This document shows positions 54,065 to 62,689 of a DNA stretch of 64,000 bases, piece after piece (position 1 is the stretch's first letter; each line of letters starts with the position of its first letter). The stretch is taken from NCBI RefSeq assembly GCF_000813005.1, contig NZ_JSYP01000001.1, positions 248,001 to 312,000 on the forward strand. The letters run 5' to 3'. The position numbers were made by a program, and so were the translations under genes. Under the pieces are notes generated by a model. The model made no database searches. It was not told the origin of the DNA and saw only the letters and a program-made list of their open reading frames with translations. This DNA is from Flavobacterium sp. KMS. Its GTDB lineage: Bacteria > Bacteroidota > Bacteroidia > Flavobacteriales > Flavobacteriaceae.

Positions 54065-54805
54065 CTATTTCAATTTAATACTTAAACCTCCTAAAAATCC
54101 TGATTGAAAGGTTCTATTAAAACTTTGTTGCCATTGGCTTCTCATATCAAATGGTTTTGCGCCACAATATTTCTCTACCAATAAAGCTTCTGAATCTCCA
54201 ACGTTTCCAAAACCATAAATGAAAGCATTCGCTCCTTTATGCCAATCGTATCTATCCCACCAAGAATGGACTATCGTACCCGATAACACAAAATTATCTT
54301 TCATCTTTGTAATCTTAAAATTACATTCAGAAATTATTGTACTAGTCCCGCATGTATAATACAACTCACCAAAAATCCCTCCCGTGAACATATAATGTAA
54401 TTTATTATTATAATCTATAAAATCTCCTACCTTAATTAGTGTTTTATCGAAATTTTCATTTTTAAGTCTATCCTCAAAACGTTCAATATTTTCTTCTTCC
54501 GCAGCAATAACCTCTCTCTGTTTTCTAAGCCAATTAAAATTGATGTTTTTTGTAAATCCTGAACCGTCTAACCACCATTGCAAACAATCGGCTGCCATAT
54601 TAAAATTTCTTGCTCTAGATTTTTCAATCATTTTAATATAATTTGCTTTAAGCATCAAGGCTTTCTCTCTTTCGTTCAGTTGCAAATATATGTTTCTTGC
54701 CTTTAAACTCCCTGCTTCGCCCCAAAAAGGATCTCCAAAGAGGTTCGTATATTCATAAGGTTTTAAATCGCTTTTTATTCCAAATCCAAAAGTGCTTGTA
54801 TCCAT
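54065..54805 (-). CDS. Orphan 246-residue protein of unknown function
   Basis: I do not recognise this protein. It starts at ATG 54805 with an in-frame stop a few codons upstream, so it is not a cut-off fragment on that side. There is no signal peptide. Visible features: helical N-terminal half with MAADCLQWWLDGSGFTKN near residues 70-87 and a charged EEENIERFEDRLKNENF; the C-terminal half is beta-like and Trp/Tyr/Gly-rich (IVHSWWDRYDWHKGANAF near 180, then DSEALLVEKYCGAKPFDM). It heads the three-gene unit between the two ppk2-end repeats and lies 149 bp from ppk2. The pattern could fit the C-terminal domain of a toxin or effector, but this is speculation. Confidence 0.6.
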   Translation of the reverse strand: MDTSTFGFGIKSDLKPYEYTNLFGDPFWGEAGSLKARNIYLQLNEREKALMLKANYIKMIEKSRARNFNMAADCLQWWLDGSGFTKNINFNWLRKQREVIAAEEENIERFEDRLKNENFDKTLIKVGDFIDYNNKLHYMFTGGIFGELYYTCGTSTIISECNFKITKMKDNFVLSGTIVHSWWDRYDWHKGANAFIYGFGNVGDSEALLVEKYCGAKPFDMRSQWQQSFNRTFQSGFLGGLSIKLK

Positions 54806-54926
54806 GATGCTTAATTATTGTAGCTTTTTCACTATTTTAATCAAACATAAGAAAAATTACACAAAACAAGAACTAATAAGAATCTGTTTTCGGTTTTTAC
54901 AGCAAACCAAATCAGTCAACTTTAAC

Positions 54927-54984
54927 CATCAAACCAAAAAAAAGAGCCTTATTTCTAAGACTCGTTTTCTAATTGTTGTTTATA
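54927..54984 (-). repeat. 58-bp direct repeat B: end of ppk2 plus terminator
   Basis: Identical to 53030-53087. This copy holds the last ten codons of the intact ppk2 gene (MYKQQLENES, stop) and the following terminator. Together the repeats bracket 1839 bp (53088-54926) carrying the three orphan ORFs. Confidence 0.8.
54936..54963 (-). terminator. Intrinsic terminator of ppk2
   Basis: On the minus strand GAGTCTTA-GAAA-TAAGGCTC followed by TTTTTTTT. The stem includes the ppk2 stop codon. Confidence 0.75.
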
Positions 54985-55836
54985 CATTTTAATGTTATCC
55001 TTAATACTATCAGGCAGTTCTGGTTCCTTAATGTCAGCATGTTTTTGCATCACTTCCCAAATAATTCTGGCTACAATATAACGTGCCATTTCTTTATCAT
55101 CTGCAGGAACAACATACCACGGAGCATCTTTGGTCGAAGTTTTATTTATTGCTTCTTCATAATATTGCTGATATTCATCCCAATGACTACGTTCCTTTAA
55201 ATCCGATACCGAGAATTTCCAATTGTGTTTTTCTTCCTCCAATCTGCGCAATAACCTTTGGCGTTGTTCCTCTTTACTTAAGTGCAAATAAAACTTCAGA
55301 ACAATAGTTCCGTTTTGGGTAATATGCTTCTCAAAATTATTAATTTGTTCAATTCTGTCCTTCCAGAAATCTTCCGGAATATCCTCTACCTTCTCAATTC
55401 CGGGCAAATTCTCATTTAATAAAAATTCAGGATGTACGCGTGTTACCAAAATATTCTCGTAATGCGTACGGTTAAAAATCGCATACTTCCCTTTTTCAGG
55501 CAAAGCAAGATAATGTCTCCATAAATAGTCATGCTCCAACTCAGCCGAAGTAGGCGTTTTAAAACTATGAACCACAACACCACGCGGATTAAATTCCTTA
55601 AAAACCTCACGAATCAAACTATCCTTCCCCGAAGTATCCATTCCTTGTAAACAAATCAAAACGCCGTACCTATTATGTGCATACATCACATCTTGTAGTT
55701 TACTCAATTTGGCCTGAACCTTATCCAGCTTCACTTCCTTCTCTTTCTCATCGGCATCTATATCCAACAAAGTCGGGATTTTTGATAATTTTATTTTATC
55801 AACAACTTTAAAATTTTTCGGGTCAATTGATTTCAT
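54955..55836 (-). CDS. ppk2: Polyphosphate kinase 2 family protein
   Basis: A 293-residue PPK2 enzyme using polyphosphate to phosphorylate nucleotides. Walker A is CLQGMDTSGKDSLI (near residue 60-75); GVVVHSFKTPTSAELEHDYLW and FNRTHYENILVTRVHP follow, corresponding to the polyphosphate- and nucleotide-binding parts and Walker B region; RLEEEKHNWKFSVSDLKERS near 215 is the lid module. Length fits a single-domain PPK2 (nucleoside mono- or diphosphate type; substrate class not determined). The last 10 codons and terminator are duplicated at 53030. The gene is alone upstream. Confidence 0.94.
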   Translation of the reverse strand: MKSIDPKNFKVVDKIKLSKIPTLLDIDADEKEKEVKLDKVQAKLSKLQDVMYAHNRYGVLICLQGMDTSGKDSLIREVFKEFNPRGVVVHSFKTPTSAELEHDYLWRHYLALPEKGKYAIFNRTHYENILVTRVHPEFLLNENLPGIEKVEDIPEDFWKDRIEQINNFEKHITQNGTIVLKFYLHLSKEEQRQRLLRRLEEEKHNWKFSVSDLKERSHWDEYQQYYEEAINKTSTKDAPWYVVPADDKEMARYIVARIIWEVMQKHADIKEPELPDSIKDNIKMYKQQLENES

Positions 55837-56045
55837 AATTCCTCGTTTTAATTAAAGTAAATATACTATTTTTGGTCAGCTTTTTCCCGCTTTGCATTAC
55901 AATACTTTTCAGTAAATTGCTTTTTTCTAAAAAGTAACAGGAGCTTCCGCTGGTCGCTCTGTTCCTTCAAGAAAAAACAACAATTTCCTCTCAAAGTATT
56001 TTCATTATAATCGGGGCTAAAACAACTACGTTTAAAACAACAATC

Positions 56046-56879
56046 ATGGAAAAATTCACACTCGAAATCCTATTCCAAATCATCGGGATCGGTTCAGCAT
56101 CAGGACTTATATATCAAGACAATTCATTATATATCATTGGCGATAATAGTGGTTATTTATACGAATACAACATCGATAATTCCGATTTAAAAAAACATGA
56201 GATAATTGCAAATCCAACCGAAAATATTGCAAAAAATATAAAACCCGATTTTGAGTCCATCACACATCATAACGATACCTTATATATTTTTGGTTCAGGC
56301 TCAACCGACCAAAGAAATAAAATGGTCGAATTTGATGTAAAATCAAAAACCAAAATCACTACAAACAACTTAACCGATTTTTATGCCGTAATGCAAAACT
56401 TCTCAGGAATAAAACCCGAAAATTTTAATCTGGAAGGCTCTATTTTTGATGGAGAAAACTGGTACTTATTCAATCGTGGAAACGGAAAAACCAATAAAAA
56501 CTCCATATTTACCATACACGCCAAAAGTCTGGGAGATGAATTCAGTCTTATATCTGTAGATTATAAACTACCTAAAATAAAAGGAGTTCGCAGCAGTTTT
56601 ACCGATGCCATACTTGTAGATAATAAAATTTACTTTTTGGCTACAGCCGAAGATACAGAATCAACTTATGCCGATGGAGAGATATTAGGTAGTTTTATTG
56701 GTAGAATCGATTTAAAAACCATGAAAATCGACTACACCAAAAAAATTAGTGCAACCAATAAATTTGAAGGACTTACACTTTATAAAAAATCTAACAATCA
56801 AATTGAGTTTTTACTTTGCGAAGACAATGATACTGAGCTTTTAGAAACTAAAATTTACAAATTAACCCTAAACAATTAA
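56046..56879 (+). CDS. DUF6929-like beta-propeller-type protein
   Basis: A 277-residue protein without signal peptide. It is built from short repeats of YxxG/DG-turn strands: SASGLIYQDNSLYIIGDNSG, THHNDTLYIFGSGST, EGSIFDGENWYLFNRGNG, FTDAILVDNKIYFLATAED, which together suggest a propeller of about six blades. It resembles DUF6929 proteins in my memory; function unknown. The next gene follows 1 bp after the stop, so the two are translated from one transcript. Confidence 0.65.
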   Translation: MEKFTLEILFQIIGIGSASGLIYQDNSLYIIGDNSGYLYEYNIDNSDLKKHEIIANPTENIAKNIKPDFESITHHNDTLYIFGSGSTDQRNKMVEFDVKSKTKITTNNLTDFYAVMQNFSGIKPENFNLEGSIFDGENWYLFNRGNGKTNKNSIFTIHAKSLGDEFSLISVDYKLPKIKGVRSSFTDAILVDNKIYFLATAEDTESTYADGEILGSFIGRIDLKTMKIDYTKKISATNKFEGLTLYKKSNNQIEFLLCEDNDTELLETKIYKLTLNN

Positions 56880-56880
56880 A

Positions 56881-57468
56881 ATGAACCCTCTTTTAAATCA
56901 AAATCTTTTTCTAGTAAAAGAACACGTCGGAATGTTCAAAGCTGCTAATAACTATGACATTTACAATCCCGAAAACAATGAACTAATAATGAATTGCCGA
57001 GAAAAAAATCTAGGCTTTTTCACCAAAGTATTACGTTTTACCGATTTTAAAAGAGCAACTCCTTTCGACATCGAAATTGCAACTCCAACTGGAGAAAAAA
57101 TAATCAATGTAAAACGCGGTGTAGCAATTTTTCGTTCTACTGTAGAAATTTTTGACGAAAAAGAACGCCTAATCGGAACATTCAAGCAAAAATTACTTTC
57201 TATTGGAGGAAAATTTGAAATTTTAGACAAAAACGAAAGACCTGTTTGTACACTACAAGGAAAATGGACAGGTTGGGATTTTAAATTTACCAAAGACACA
57301 AAAATGCTTGGGCAAGTAAATAAAAAATGGGCTGGAATTGGGAAAGAATTCTTCACTAGTGCCGATAATTATGTACTACAAATAGAAGATTCAGTAGCAC
57401 AAGACGATAGCGTAAGACAACTTATTCTTGCTGCAGTAATGTGTATCGATATGGTATTAAAAGAATAA
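56881..57468 (+). CDS. LURP/phospholipid-scramblase-like protein
   Basis: A 195-residue protein with the tubby-like fold pattern of the LURP-one/scramblase group: LFLVKEHVGMFKAANNYDIY, then strand pairs with EIATPTGEKIINVKRG, VEIFDEKERLIGTFKQKL, GGKFEILDKNERPVCTLQG and a C-terminal helix VRQLILAAVMCIDMVLKE that could associate with membrane. No catalytic motif is known for these proteins in bacteria. It directly follows the propeller-type gene and is followed by a terminator, closing a two-gene operon. Confidence 0.75.
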   Translation: MNPLLNQNLFLVKEHVGMFKAANNYDIYNPENNELIMNCREKNLGFFTKVLRFTDFKRATPFDIEIATPTGEKIINVKRGVAIFRSTVEIFDEKERLIGTFKQKLLSIGGKFEILDKNERPVCTLQGKWTGWDFKFTKDTKMLGQVNKKWAGIGKEFFTSADNYVLQIEDSVAQDDSVRQLILAAVMCIDMVLKE

Positions 57469-57488
57469 AAATCAAAGCCAAATATAGT

Positions 57489-57530
57489 AAGTCACGAATC
57501 TCCATTAAAAAGAAATTCGTGACTTTTTTT
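57489..57530. terminator. Intrinsic terminator
   Basis: AGTCACGAAT / ATTCGTGACT stem followed by a T-run; between convergent scramblase-like and L,D-transpeptidase genes. Confidence 0.8.
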
Positions 57531-57532
57531 TA

Positions 57533-58378
57533 TTATTTGTTATTTTGATATCCTTCCCTATTCTTCTGTTCAGTCAAAATCTTTTCCAGAAAAGGCGTTG
57601 TTTGTTTTTCTATCTCTTCTTTCGAAATCTCCAAAGCCAGCGGATCTTTAACTAATTGTAACCAAGGTTTCTTTCCGTCAAAATCATAAGACCCAAAAAC
57701 AATTACAGGAGTTCCCTTAACCTTTACATTCTCTTCATCAGCCAATACCCATTGATCAGCCCAATCATAAAGATAACGAGCATCTTTTTCCTGAAGTCTC
57801 AAGCAAGAATGTGATGCCGGATATCCTGGCAAAGCATATTGATGAAAACCAACACCTTTTTTGTTTTCTATATTAAAATTCCAGCGCAACTCCCACTCAT
57901 CGTTAAAAGTACTAGTCGTTTTTTCGGCTTTCCAATTGGTATAAAAAAGTCCCGTTGGAGTTGGATCTTTTTTTCTTCCCATATTAGTTTGTCCAGTATA
58001 AACTAATTGTCCTTTCTCATAAGCAGCAAATGTTTGCGATGGATACGAAAAGAATATTATCTTATCAATATCTCTCAAATAAGGAACAGTCAGTGGAAAC
58101 GGAAGATAATTCTCGATTTTTTCATTTAAATCTGATGGAACAATAATAGAATCCATTTTAGCAAAATTTGCTTTGTCAGTACGATTAATAGCTGCAAGAT
58201 TACCTAATTGTGCATCACTTGCTGTATTAGCCTTCAACCAATCTTTTCTATTCTCGATATGATAAGAAATTGCTGTTGGCTTTTTTCGTATTTCTATTTC
58301 TTTAATCTCTGGACTCTCCTTTTTTTTACATGAGAAGGACAGAATTGCTATAGTTAAAATAAGAAGTATCTTTTTCAT
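57533..58378 (-). CDS. L,D-transpeptidase (YkuD domain) lipoprotein
   Basis: A 281-residue envelope lipoprotein (lipobox FSC, predicted lipidated Cys17). The YkuD catalytic domain lies at about residues 100-230: IFFSYPSQTFAAYEKGQLVY opens it, MGRKKDPTPTGLFYTNWKAE follows, and the active site is YALPGYPASHSCLRL, in which the last Cys is the nucleophile and His is the partner. The standard SHGCxR motif here has Ser in place of Gly. The enzyme would make 3-3 cross-links or attach lipoproteins to peptidoglycan in the periplasm. It is a single gene convergent with the scramblase-like operon. Confidence 0.88.
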   Translation of the reverse strand: MKKILLILTIAILSFSCKKKESPEIKEIEIRKKPTAISYHIENRKDWLKANTASDAQLGNLAAINRTDKANFAKMDSIIVPSDLNEKIENYLPFPLTVPYLRDIDKIIFFSYPSQTFAAYEKGQLVYTGQTNMGRKKDPTPTGLFYTNWKAEKTTSTFNDEWELRWNFNIENKKGVGFHQYALPGYPASHSCLRLQEKDARYLYDWADQWVLADEENVKVKGTPVIVFGSYDFDGKKPWLQLVKDPLALEISKEEIEKQTTPFLEKILTEQKNREGYQNNK

Positions 58379-58571
58379 AATAAATGTGTTTACTACAAAT
58401 TTGACTTATTAAATAGAGAAAAGCATTACATAATTTTCCCCATATGTTTCTTTATTTAAAGATACCAATAAAAGAAAAAACGAAAACGTAATAGTATTTT
58501 AAAAAACAAAAATGCAGTTAATTTTATATTAAGAATCCCTATTAAAAGCCACTTCCAAAGTTGAAAATAAG

Positions 58572-58579
58572 TATTTTTG
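58572..58579 (+). promoter_or_regulatory. -7 element of the SDR gene
   Basis: TATTTTTG fits TAnnTTTG, 53 bp before the start at 58633; no clear -33 partner. Confidence 0.5.
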
Positions 58580-58602
58580 TATGACAAACGATTCAAACAA
58601 AT

Positions 58603-58618
58603 TGTACTTTATCGTACA
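58603..58618 (+). promoter_or_regulatory. TGTAC-N6-GTACA palindrome in the SDR leader
   Basis: TGTACTTTATCGTACA lies 24 bp downstream of the -7 element and 14 bp before the start codon. It is a perfect inverted repeat with a 6-bp spacer, the size and layout of an operator for a dimeric regulator. No regulator gene is adjacent. Confidence 0.45.
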
Positions 58619-58632
58619 TTAAAATAACTAAT

Positions 58633-59349
58633 ATGAGTAATCTAAAAAATAAAAATGCCCTAATTACAGGTGCAGGAAAAGGAATAGGAAAAGCTGTTGC
58701 TATTGCATTAGCAAAAGAAGGAGTAAATGTGATTTTATTGGCTAGAACTCAAGCTGATATTGATCTGGTTGCTACCGAAATAAATGCTCTTGGAGTAAAA
58801 TCATTAGCAATAACAGCAGATGTATCCGACATTAACTCTGTAAATAAAGCGGTAGAAAAAGCAATAGCCGAGTTTAAAAACATCGATATTTTAATTAATA
58901 ATGCAGGAATTGCTGCTTTTGGTAATTTCTTAGAATTAGAGCCAGCAGCTTGGGAAAGAATCATCCAGGTAAACTTAATGGGTACCTATTATGTTACTCG
59001 TGCCGTTTTACCAAATATGATTGAAAACCAAACAGGAGACATCATCAATATCTCGTCGACTGCAGGATTAAACGGAAATGCATTAACAAGTGCTTATAGC
59101 GCGTCTAAATTTGCAGTTCTTGGACTAACAGATTCTTTAATGCAAGAAATGAGAAAACATAATATCCGAGTTACTGCTTTAACCCCAAGTACTGTAGCTA
59201 CCGATATGGCAAAAGACTTAAAGCTAACAGATGGTAATCCTGAAAAAGTAATGCAATCTGAAGATATCGCAGAACTAATCATTGCTCAACTTAAATTAAA
59301 CCGTAGAGTTTTTATAAAAAACAGCAGTATTTGGTCTACAAATCCTTAA
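58633..59349 (+). CDS. 3-ketoacyl-ACP reductase / SDR family oxidoreductase (FabG-like)
   Basis: A 238-residue classical [21 protein letters not shown] is the NADPH-binding motif (residues 10-27), [15 protein letters not shown] holds the NNAG motif, and [12 protein letters not shown] with [11 protein letters not shown] provides the catalytic Ser, Tyr and Lys. The adenine/phosphate determinant LARTQADI follows the second strand and suggests NADPH. FabG proper is usually 245-248 residues and found with acyl-carrier genes; none are here, so a general ketone/alcohol reductase is as likely. It has a TAnnTTTG-type promoter and an operator-like palindrome in its leader. Confidence 0.9.
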   Translation: MSNLKNKNALITGAGKGIGKAVAIALAKEGVNVILLARTQADIDLVATEINALGVKSLAITADVSDINSVNKAVEKAIAEFKNIDILINNAGIAAFGNFLELEPAAWERIIQVNLMGTYYVTRAVLPNMIENQTGDIINISSTAGLNGNALTSAYSASKFAVLGLTDSLMQEMRKHNIRVTALTPSTVATDMAKDLKLTDGNPEKVMQSEDIAELIIAQLKLNRRVFIKNSSIWSTNP

Positions 59350-59373
59350 TCAGACCTAACTATTATATACAAT

Positions 59374-59400
59374 AAAACCCCTTGCAAAAGGGGTTTTGTT
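59374..59400 (+). terminator. Intrinsic terminator of the SDR gene
   Basis: AAAACCCC-TTGCAAAAG-GGGTTTT hairpin with T-rich tail, 24 bp after the stop. Confidence 0.8.
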
Positions 59401-59528
59401 ATTTTATAAAATTTCTATTTTCGTTTATATAAATTTCGACTCTGCTCAATTAGACAAATAAGTTACAATTCATACTTCTAGAATCTCGTAAGTCTTGTCT
59501 CTTGCTTCTCCTCAGTCTTTTCTCTCTT

Positions 59529-60863
59529 TTAAGCTTCTGCTAATTTATTTACAAACTCTAATCGTACACTACCATCTTCATCAATCGTAGTCAGATTTAT
59601 TTCATGTAACGTATTTACTAATTCAGGATTCCAAGGCGTTTTTACTTTTACGTAATTCTCGGTAAATCCATGAATGTATCCTTCTTTGTTTTCACTTTCA
59701 AAAAGCACTGTTTTATTAGCTCCTAATTGACTTTCGTAAAAAGCACGACGCTTTTTAACCGATAATCCGCGTAACATTTTACTACGTTTTGAGCGCACAT
59801 TTGCAGGAACAACTCCAGCCATATTTACAGCTTCGGTATTATCACGTTCAGAATAAGTAAAAACGTGTAAATAAGATATATCCATTTCGTTTAAGAAATG
59901 ATAAGTTTCAAGGAAATGTTCATCAGTCTCTCCAGGAAACCCTACAATTACATCTACACCAATACAAGCATGCGGCATAACTTCACGAATTTTGTTCACT
60001 CGTTCCGTATATACTTCACGAAGGTAACGACGCTTCATTAACTTCAGGATATCATTACTTCCCGATTGCAACGGAATATGAAAATGAGGAACAAAAGTTC
60101 TGCTTTTAGATACAAATTCAATTGTTTCATTCTTAAGTAAGTTTGGTTCAATCGAAGAGATTCTCAAACGCTCAATTCCTTCTACTTTATCCAAAGCCTG
60201 AACTAAATCCAGAAAAGTATGTTCGTGTTTTTTATTTCCGAATTCTCCTTTTCCATAATCACCAATATTAACTCCAGTCAGAACAATTTCTTTGATGTTT
60301 TGAGATGATATTTCTTTGGCATTTTGCAATACGTTTTCCAAAGCATCACTACGAGAAATTCCTCTTGCAAGTGGGATTGTGCAATAAGTACATTTGTAAT
60401 CGCAACCATCTTGTACTTTTAAGAAAGCACGGGTTCTATCACCAATTGAGTAACTTCCTACATAAAAATCAGCTTCAGATATTTCGCAAGAATGAACTTC
60501 GCCCATATCGTTTTTGCTCAAATCATTGATATAATCTGTGATTTTAAACTTCTCGGTTGCTCCCAGAACCAAATCAACACCATCTACCGATGCTAATTCT
60601 TCTGGTTTAAGCTGCGCATAACAACCTACAGCAGCAACAAACGCTTTATCATTAAGTTTCATCGCCTTTTTTACAACCTGCTTAAACTGCTTATCGGCAT
60701 TATCAGTAACCGAACAGGTGTTGATTACATATATATCAGCAACATCTTCAAAATCGACACGATCGAAACCTTCATCTTGAAAATTTCTAGCAATTGTAGA
60801 TGTTTCTGAAAAATTCAGTTTACATCCAAGCGTATAAAAAGCAACTTTTTTTCTATTTTCCAT
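59529..60863 (-). CDS. mtaB: tRNA t6A37 methylthiotransferase MtaB
   Basis: A 444-residue radical SAM enzyme that adds a methylthio group to t6A37 in tRNA. The UPF0004 N-terminal domain has YTLGCKLNFSETS, a Cys in VINTCSVTDNADKQF and AAVGCYAQLKPEEL as the three cluster cysteines. The radical SAM cluster motif is CDYKCTYCTIPLARG (near residue 155). IPLQSGSNDILKLMKRRY follows in the TIM barrel and a TRAM-like C-terminal domain ends the protein. MtaB rather than MiaB or RimO is supported by the start and by LGCKLN. It is transcribed away from the 61505 gene. Confidence 0.94.
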   Translation of the reverse strand: MENRKKVAFYTLGCKLNFSETSTIARNFQDEGFDRVDFEDVADIYVINTCSVTDNADKQFKQVVKKAMKLNDKAFVAAVGCYAQLKPEELASVDGVDLVLGATEKFKITDYINDLSKNDMGEVHSCEISEADFYVGSYSIGDRTRAFLKVQDGCDYKCTYCTIPLARGISRSDALENVLQNAKEISSQNIKEIVLTGVNIGDYGKGEFGNKKHEHTFLDLVQALDKVEGIERLRISSIEPNLLKNETIEFVSKSRTFVPHFHIPLQSGSNDILKLMKRRYLREVYTERVNKIREVMPHACIGVDVIVGFPGETDEHFLETYHFLNEMDISYLHVFTYSERDNTEAVNMAGVVPANVRSKRSKMLRGLSVKKRRAFYESQLGANKTVLFESENKEGYIHGFTENYVKVKTPWNPELVNTLHEINLTTIDEDGSVRLEFVNKLAEA

Positions 60864-61504
60864 GGCAATAAACTACGTTTTAAGTAGTATTTATTATAAT
60901 TTATCTCTTTTCAAAAGAGTTTGCAAATTTACGTACAATATTCTTCAAAACGAAATCAATAATCAGCTATATATCAATATTTTGCCATGTACCAACATTT
61001 ACTTCCTTCAAAAAATACTTAAAAACCAATACCGATTTTACTTTTAACCAAAAACAGAACCTAATTTTAAAAAAAATAGAATAAAAGTGTCATTTTGACT
61101 CAATGAAACCTCAATTAAGAAAAAAAACTGCAAAATGAAGTTCCAAAAAGAACATAAAAAGTTTTTAAACTACAGACAAATCTTATTTTTACCCATCTTA
61201 AATACTTTTTTTAGCATTATTATCTATAAATAAAATTCTCTCAATTAAATGGATATTAACAAGATGCGGGCATTTTTAAAAAATGAATTAAAAAACTAAA
61301 GTTTTCCTATTATACGCTTTGTTCGCGTAAATATTCGCCTTAAATTCACACCACGAAAAATGTGGTAAAAACAATACTATTTAACAACAATTGGCGTTAA
61401 CTATTTTTCATAAAGTTGTTGCAATTCTTTATTGAACACAAAAACATAAATGGGCAAGCCGAAAACCATATAGAGTAGGTATTTAAATTAATTTAAAAAA
61501 TAAA
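60864..61504. other. 641-bp divergent intergenic region
   Basis: The longest non-coding stretch in the window. Near mtaB it has TAAATTTG on the minus strand (60924-60931), a -7 promoter match, and the palindrome CTCTTTTCAAAAGAG (60905-60919) just downstream of it. A 32-codon ORF (61135-61233) and a 61-codon one (60862-61047) exist but show no coding character. The rest is AT-rich with no structure that I can identify, and a TATTTAAA-type element before 61505. Confidence 0.5.
60924..60931 (-). promoter_or_regulatory. -7 promoter element of mtaB
   Basis: TAAATTTG on the minus strand fits TAnnTTTG, about 60 bp before the start codon. A 15-bp palindrome lies just downstream at 60905-60919. Confidence 0.5.
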
Positions 61505-62023
61505 ATGAAAGCATTTTTCCCCACAATCTTATTAATGCTATTAACTATTTTTGGAGCACAGGCACAAACTGCTAGTACAACTACAAATCCGTTTCCTACT
61601 ATTGCTACACTTACTTCTTGGGCGAGTTATAATTCTCAATCAAAATTTGATATCGAAATCCGTAGTATCGGATTTAAATTTGAAGTAAAATCTGTTGAAG
61701 AAGGTTCTACTGCTTTTACCTACATCAGAAAAGTAACTGTAAACGACATTTCTTATACAGACAGAATCGTTTATAGAATTGCAAATGGTAATACAGCAAG
61801 TATCATATCATTAGTAACTGCTTCGACTGATTTAGTGTCGTTATACACACCACAATTGTCTACATACAAAAGCAACAACTGTAAAACCGAAATGTCTAAA
61901 GATAAAAATACAACTTGTACTTGTTACGAGAATGCTAATTACTCTATTGATGTTTGCGACGAACGTGTAAAACTTACAATGGGAGATGGAAATAAATATT
62001 TTATTTCTGTAGCAAAAAAATAA
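61505..62023 (+). CDS. Exported protein of unknown function
   Basis: A 172-residue protein with a signal peptide (FFPTILLMLLTIFGAQAQT, cleavage after AQA). The mature part is Ser/Thr-rich with four cysteines in a short span near the end (NNCKTEMSKDKNTTCTCYEN and SIDVCDERVK), which could pair as disulfides in the periplasm or outside. No known domain is apparent. It lies after the long intergenic region and before a convergent acetyltransferase gene. Confidence 0.7.
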   Translation: MKAFFPTILLMLLTIFGAQAQTASTTTNPFPTIATLTSWASYNSQSKFDIEIRSIGFKFEVKSVEEGSTAFTYIRKVTVNDISYTDRIVYRIANGNTASIISLVTASTDLVSLYTPQLSTYKSNNCKTEMSKDKNTTCTCYENANYSIDVCDERVKLTMGDGNKYFISVAKK

Positions 62024-62062
62024 GTTCTATAAAAAATATCGTTAGCACATAACGAACTCAAT

Positions 62063-62152
62063 CACCCAAATCTTTACATACCAAAATTCGGTAACAACTT
62101 TACCTACATTTTGTTACTGCGTTAAAAACAATAGTTTGTAAAAATTTGGGTG
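62063..62152. terminator. Long-stem structure between convergent genes
   Basis: CACCCAAATCTTTACA (62063-62078) pairs imperfectly with TGTAAAAATTTGGGTG (62137-62152), spanning 58 bp of loop with inner pairing. It probably serves as a terminator or a transcript-stabilising structure between the convergent genes. Confidence 0.5.
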
Positions 62153-62161
62153 TATTTTAAA

Positions 62162-62689
62162 CTAAAGATTAGGATTTTTTAGTTCATACCAAACTTCCTC
62201 ATCGCCATCAAGCATAAAGGAATTTGTATACTGCAGTCCAAGCTTTTCAAGAATACTTCTCGAACCACTATTTCCTGCATCTGCGTAAGCATAAATTGCG
62301 TCAACTTTCATTTCATTAAAAGCATAATCTATAAAAGCTTTTCCAGCTTCGGTAGCATATCCTTTACCCCAATATTCTTCAATAAAACGATATCCTATTT
62401 CGTAGAAATTCTGGTGATTATTGATCATATCAGTAATAAACTTTATTCCAGACCAACCAATAAAAGTGTTGGTTTCCTTAAGAACTACTGCCCAACGCCC
62501 TGTCCCATTATCCTTATATTGTTGCAAAACATTTTTAATATAAGCACGACTTTCGTCAATATGGGTAACGGGTTTATTACCTACATATCTATGCACATTT
62601 GGGTTAGAATCTAGCTCAAACATCCCCTCATCATCTGTAGTGAGGAATTCTCTTAGTAATAATCGTTCTGTTTCAATTGAAGTTTTCAT
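62162..62689 (-). CDS. GNAT family N-acetyltransferase (RimJ/RimL-like)
   Basis: A 175-residue acetyltransferase. TERLLLREFLTTDDEGMFEL is the start typical for the RimJ/RimL ribosomal-protein acetyltransferase-like group. IGWSGIKFITD, EIGYRFIEEYWGKGYATEAG (acetyl-CoA-binding Q/G-x-G-x-A region) and YAYADAGNSGSRSILEKLGL follow. Such proteins modify various amino groups; the substrate is unknown. Its ATG overlaps the stop of the HAD phosphatase gene by one base (TAATG), indicating translational coupling. Confidence 0.88.
   Translation of the reverse strand: MKTSIETERLLLREFLTTDDEGMFELDSNPNVHRYVGNKPVTHIDESRAYIKNVLQQYKDNGTGRWAVVLKETNTFIGWSGIKFITDMINNHQNFYEIGYRFIEEYWGKGYATEAGKAFIDYAFNEMKVDAIYAYADAGNSGSRSILEKLGLQYTNSFMLDGDEEVWYELKNPNL

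Noticed and set aside
53194..54805. Calling the cluster a toxin-immunity system
   Set aside because: No toxin motif, delivery domain or known immunity family is visible; only layout suggests it, so it is kept as a speculation in findings.
60862..61047. 61-codon plus-strand ORF after mtaB
   Set aside because: It covers the mtaB promoter region and is Asn/Tyr/Ile-rich as expected for random AT-rich DNA.
61135..61233. 32-codon ORF (MKFQKEHKKFLNYRQ...)
   Set aside because: It begins well but is short and Ile/Phe-rich with no conservation evidence; it could be a small membrane peptide, but I cannot support it.
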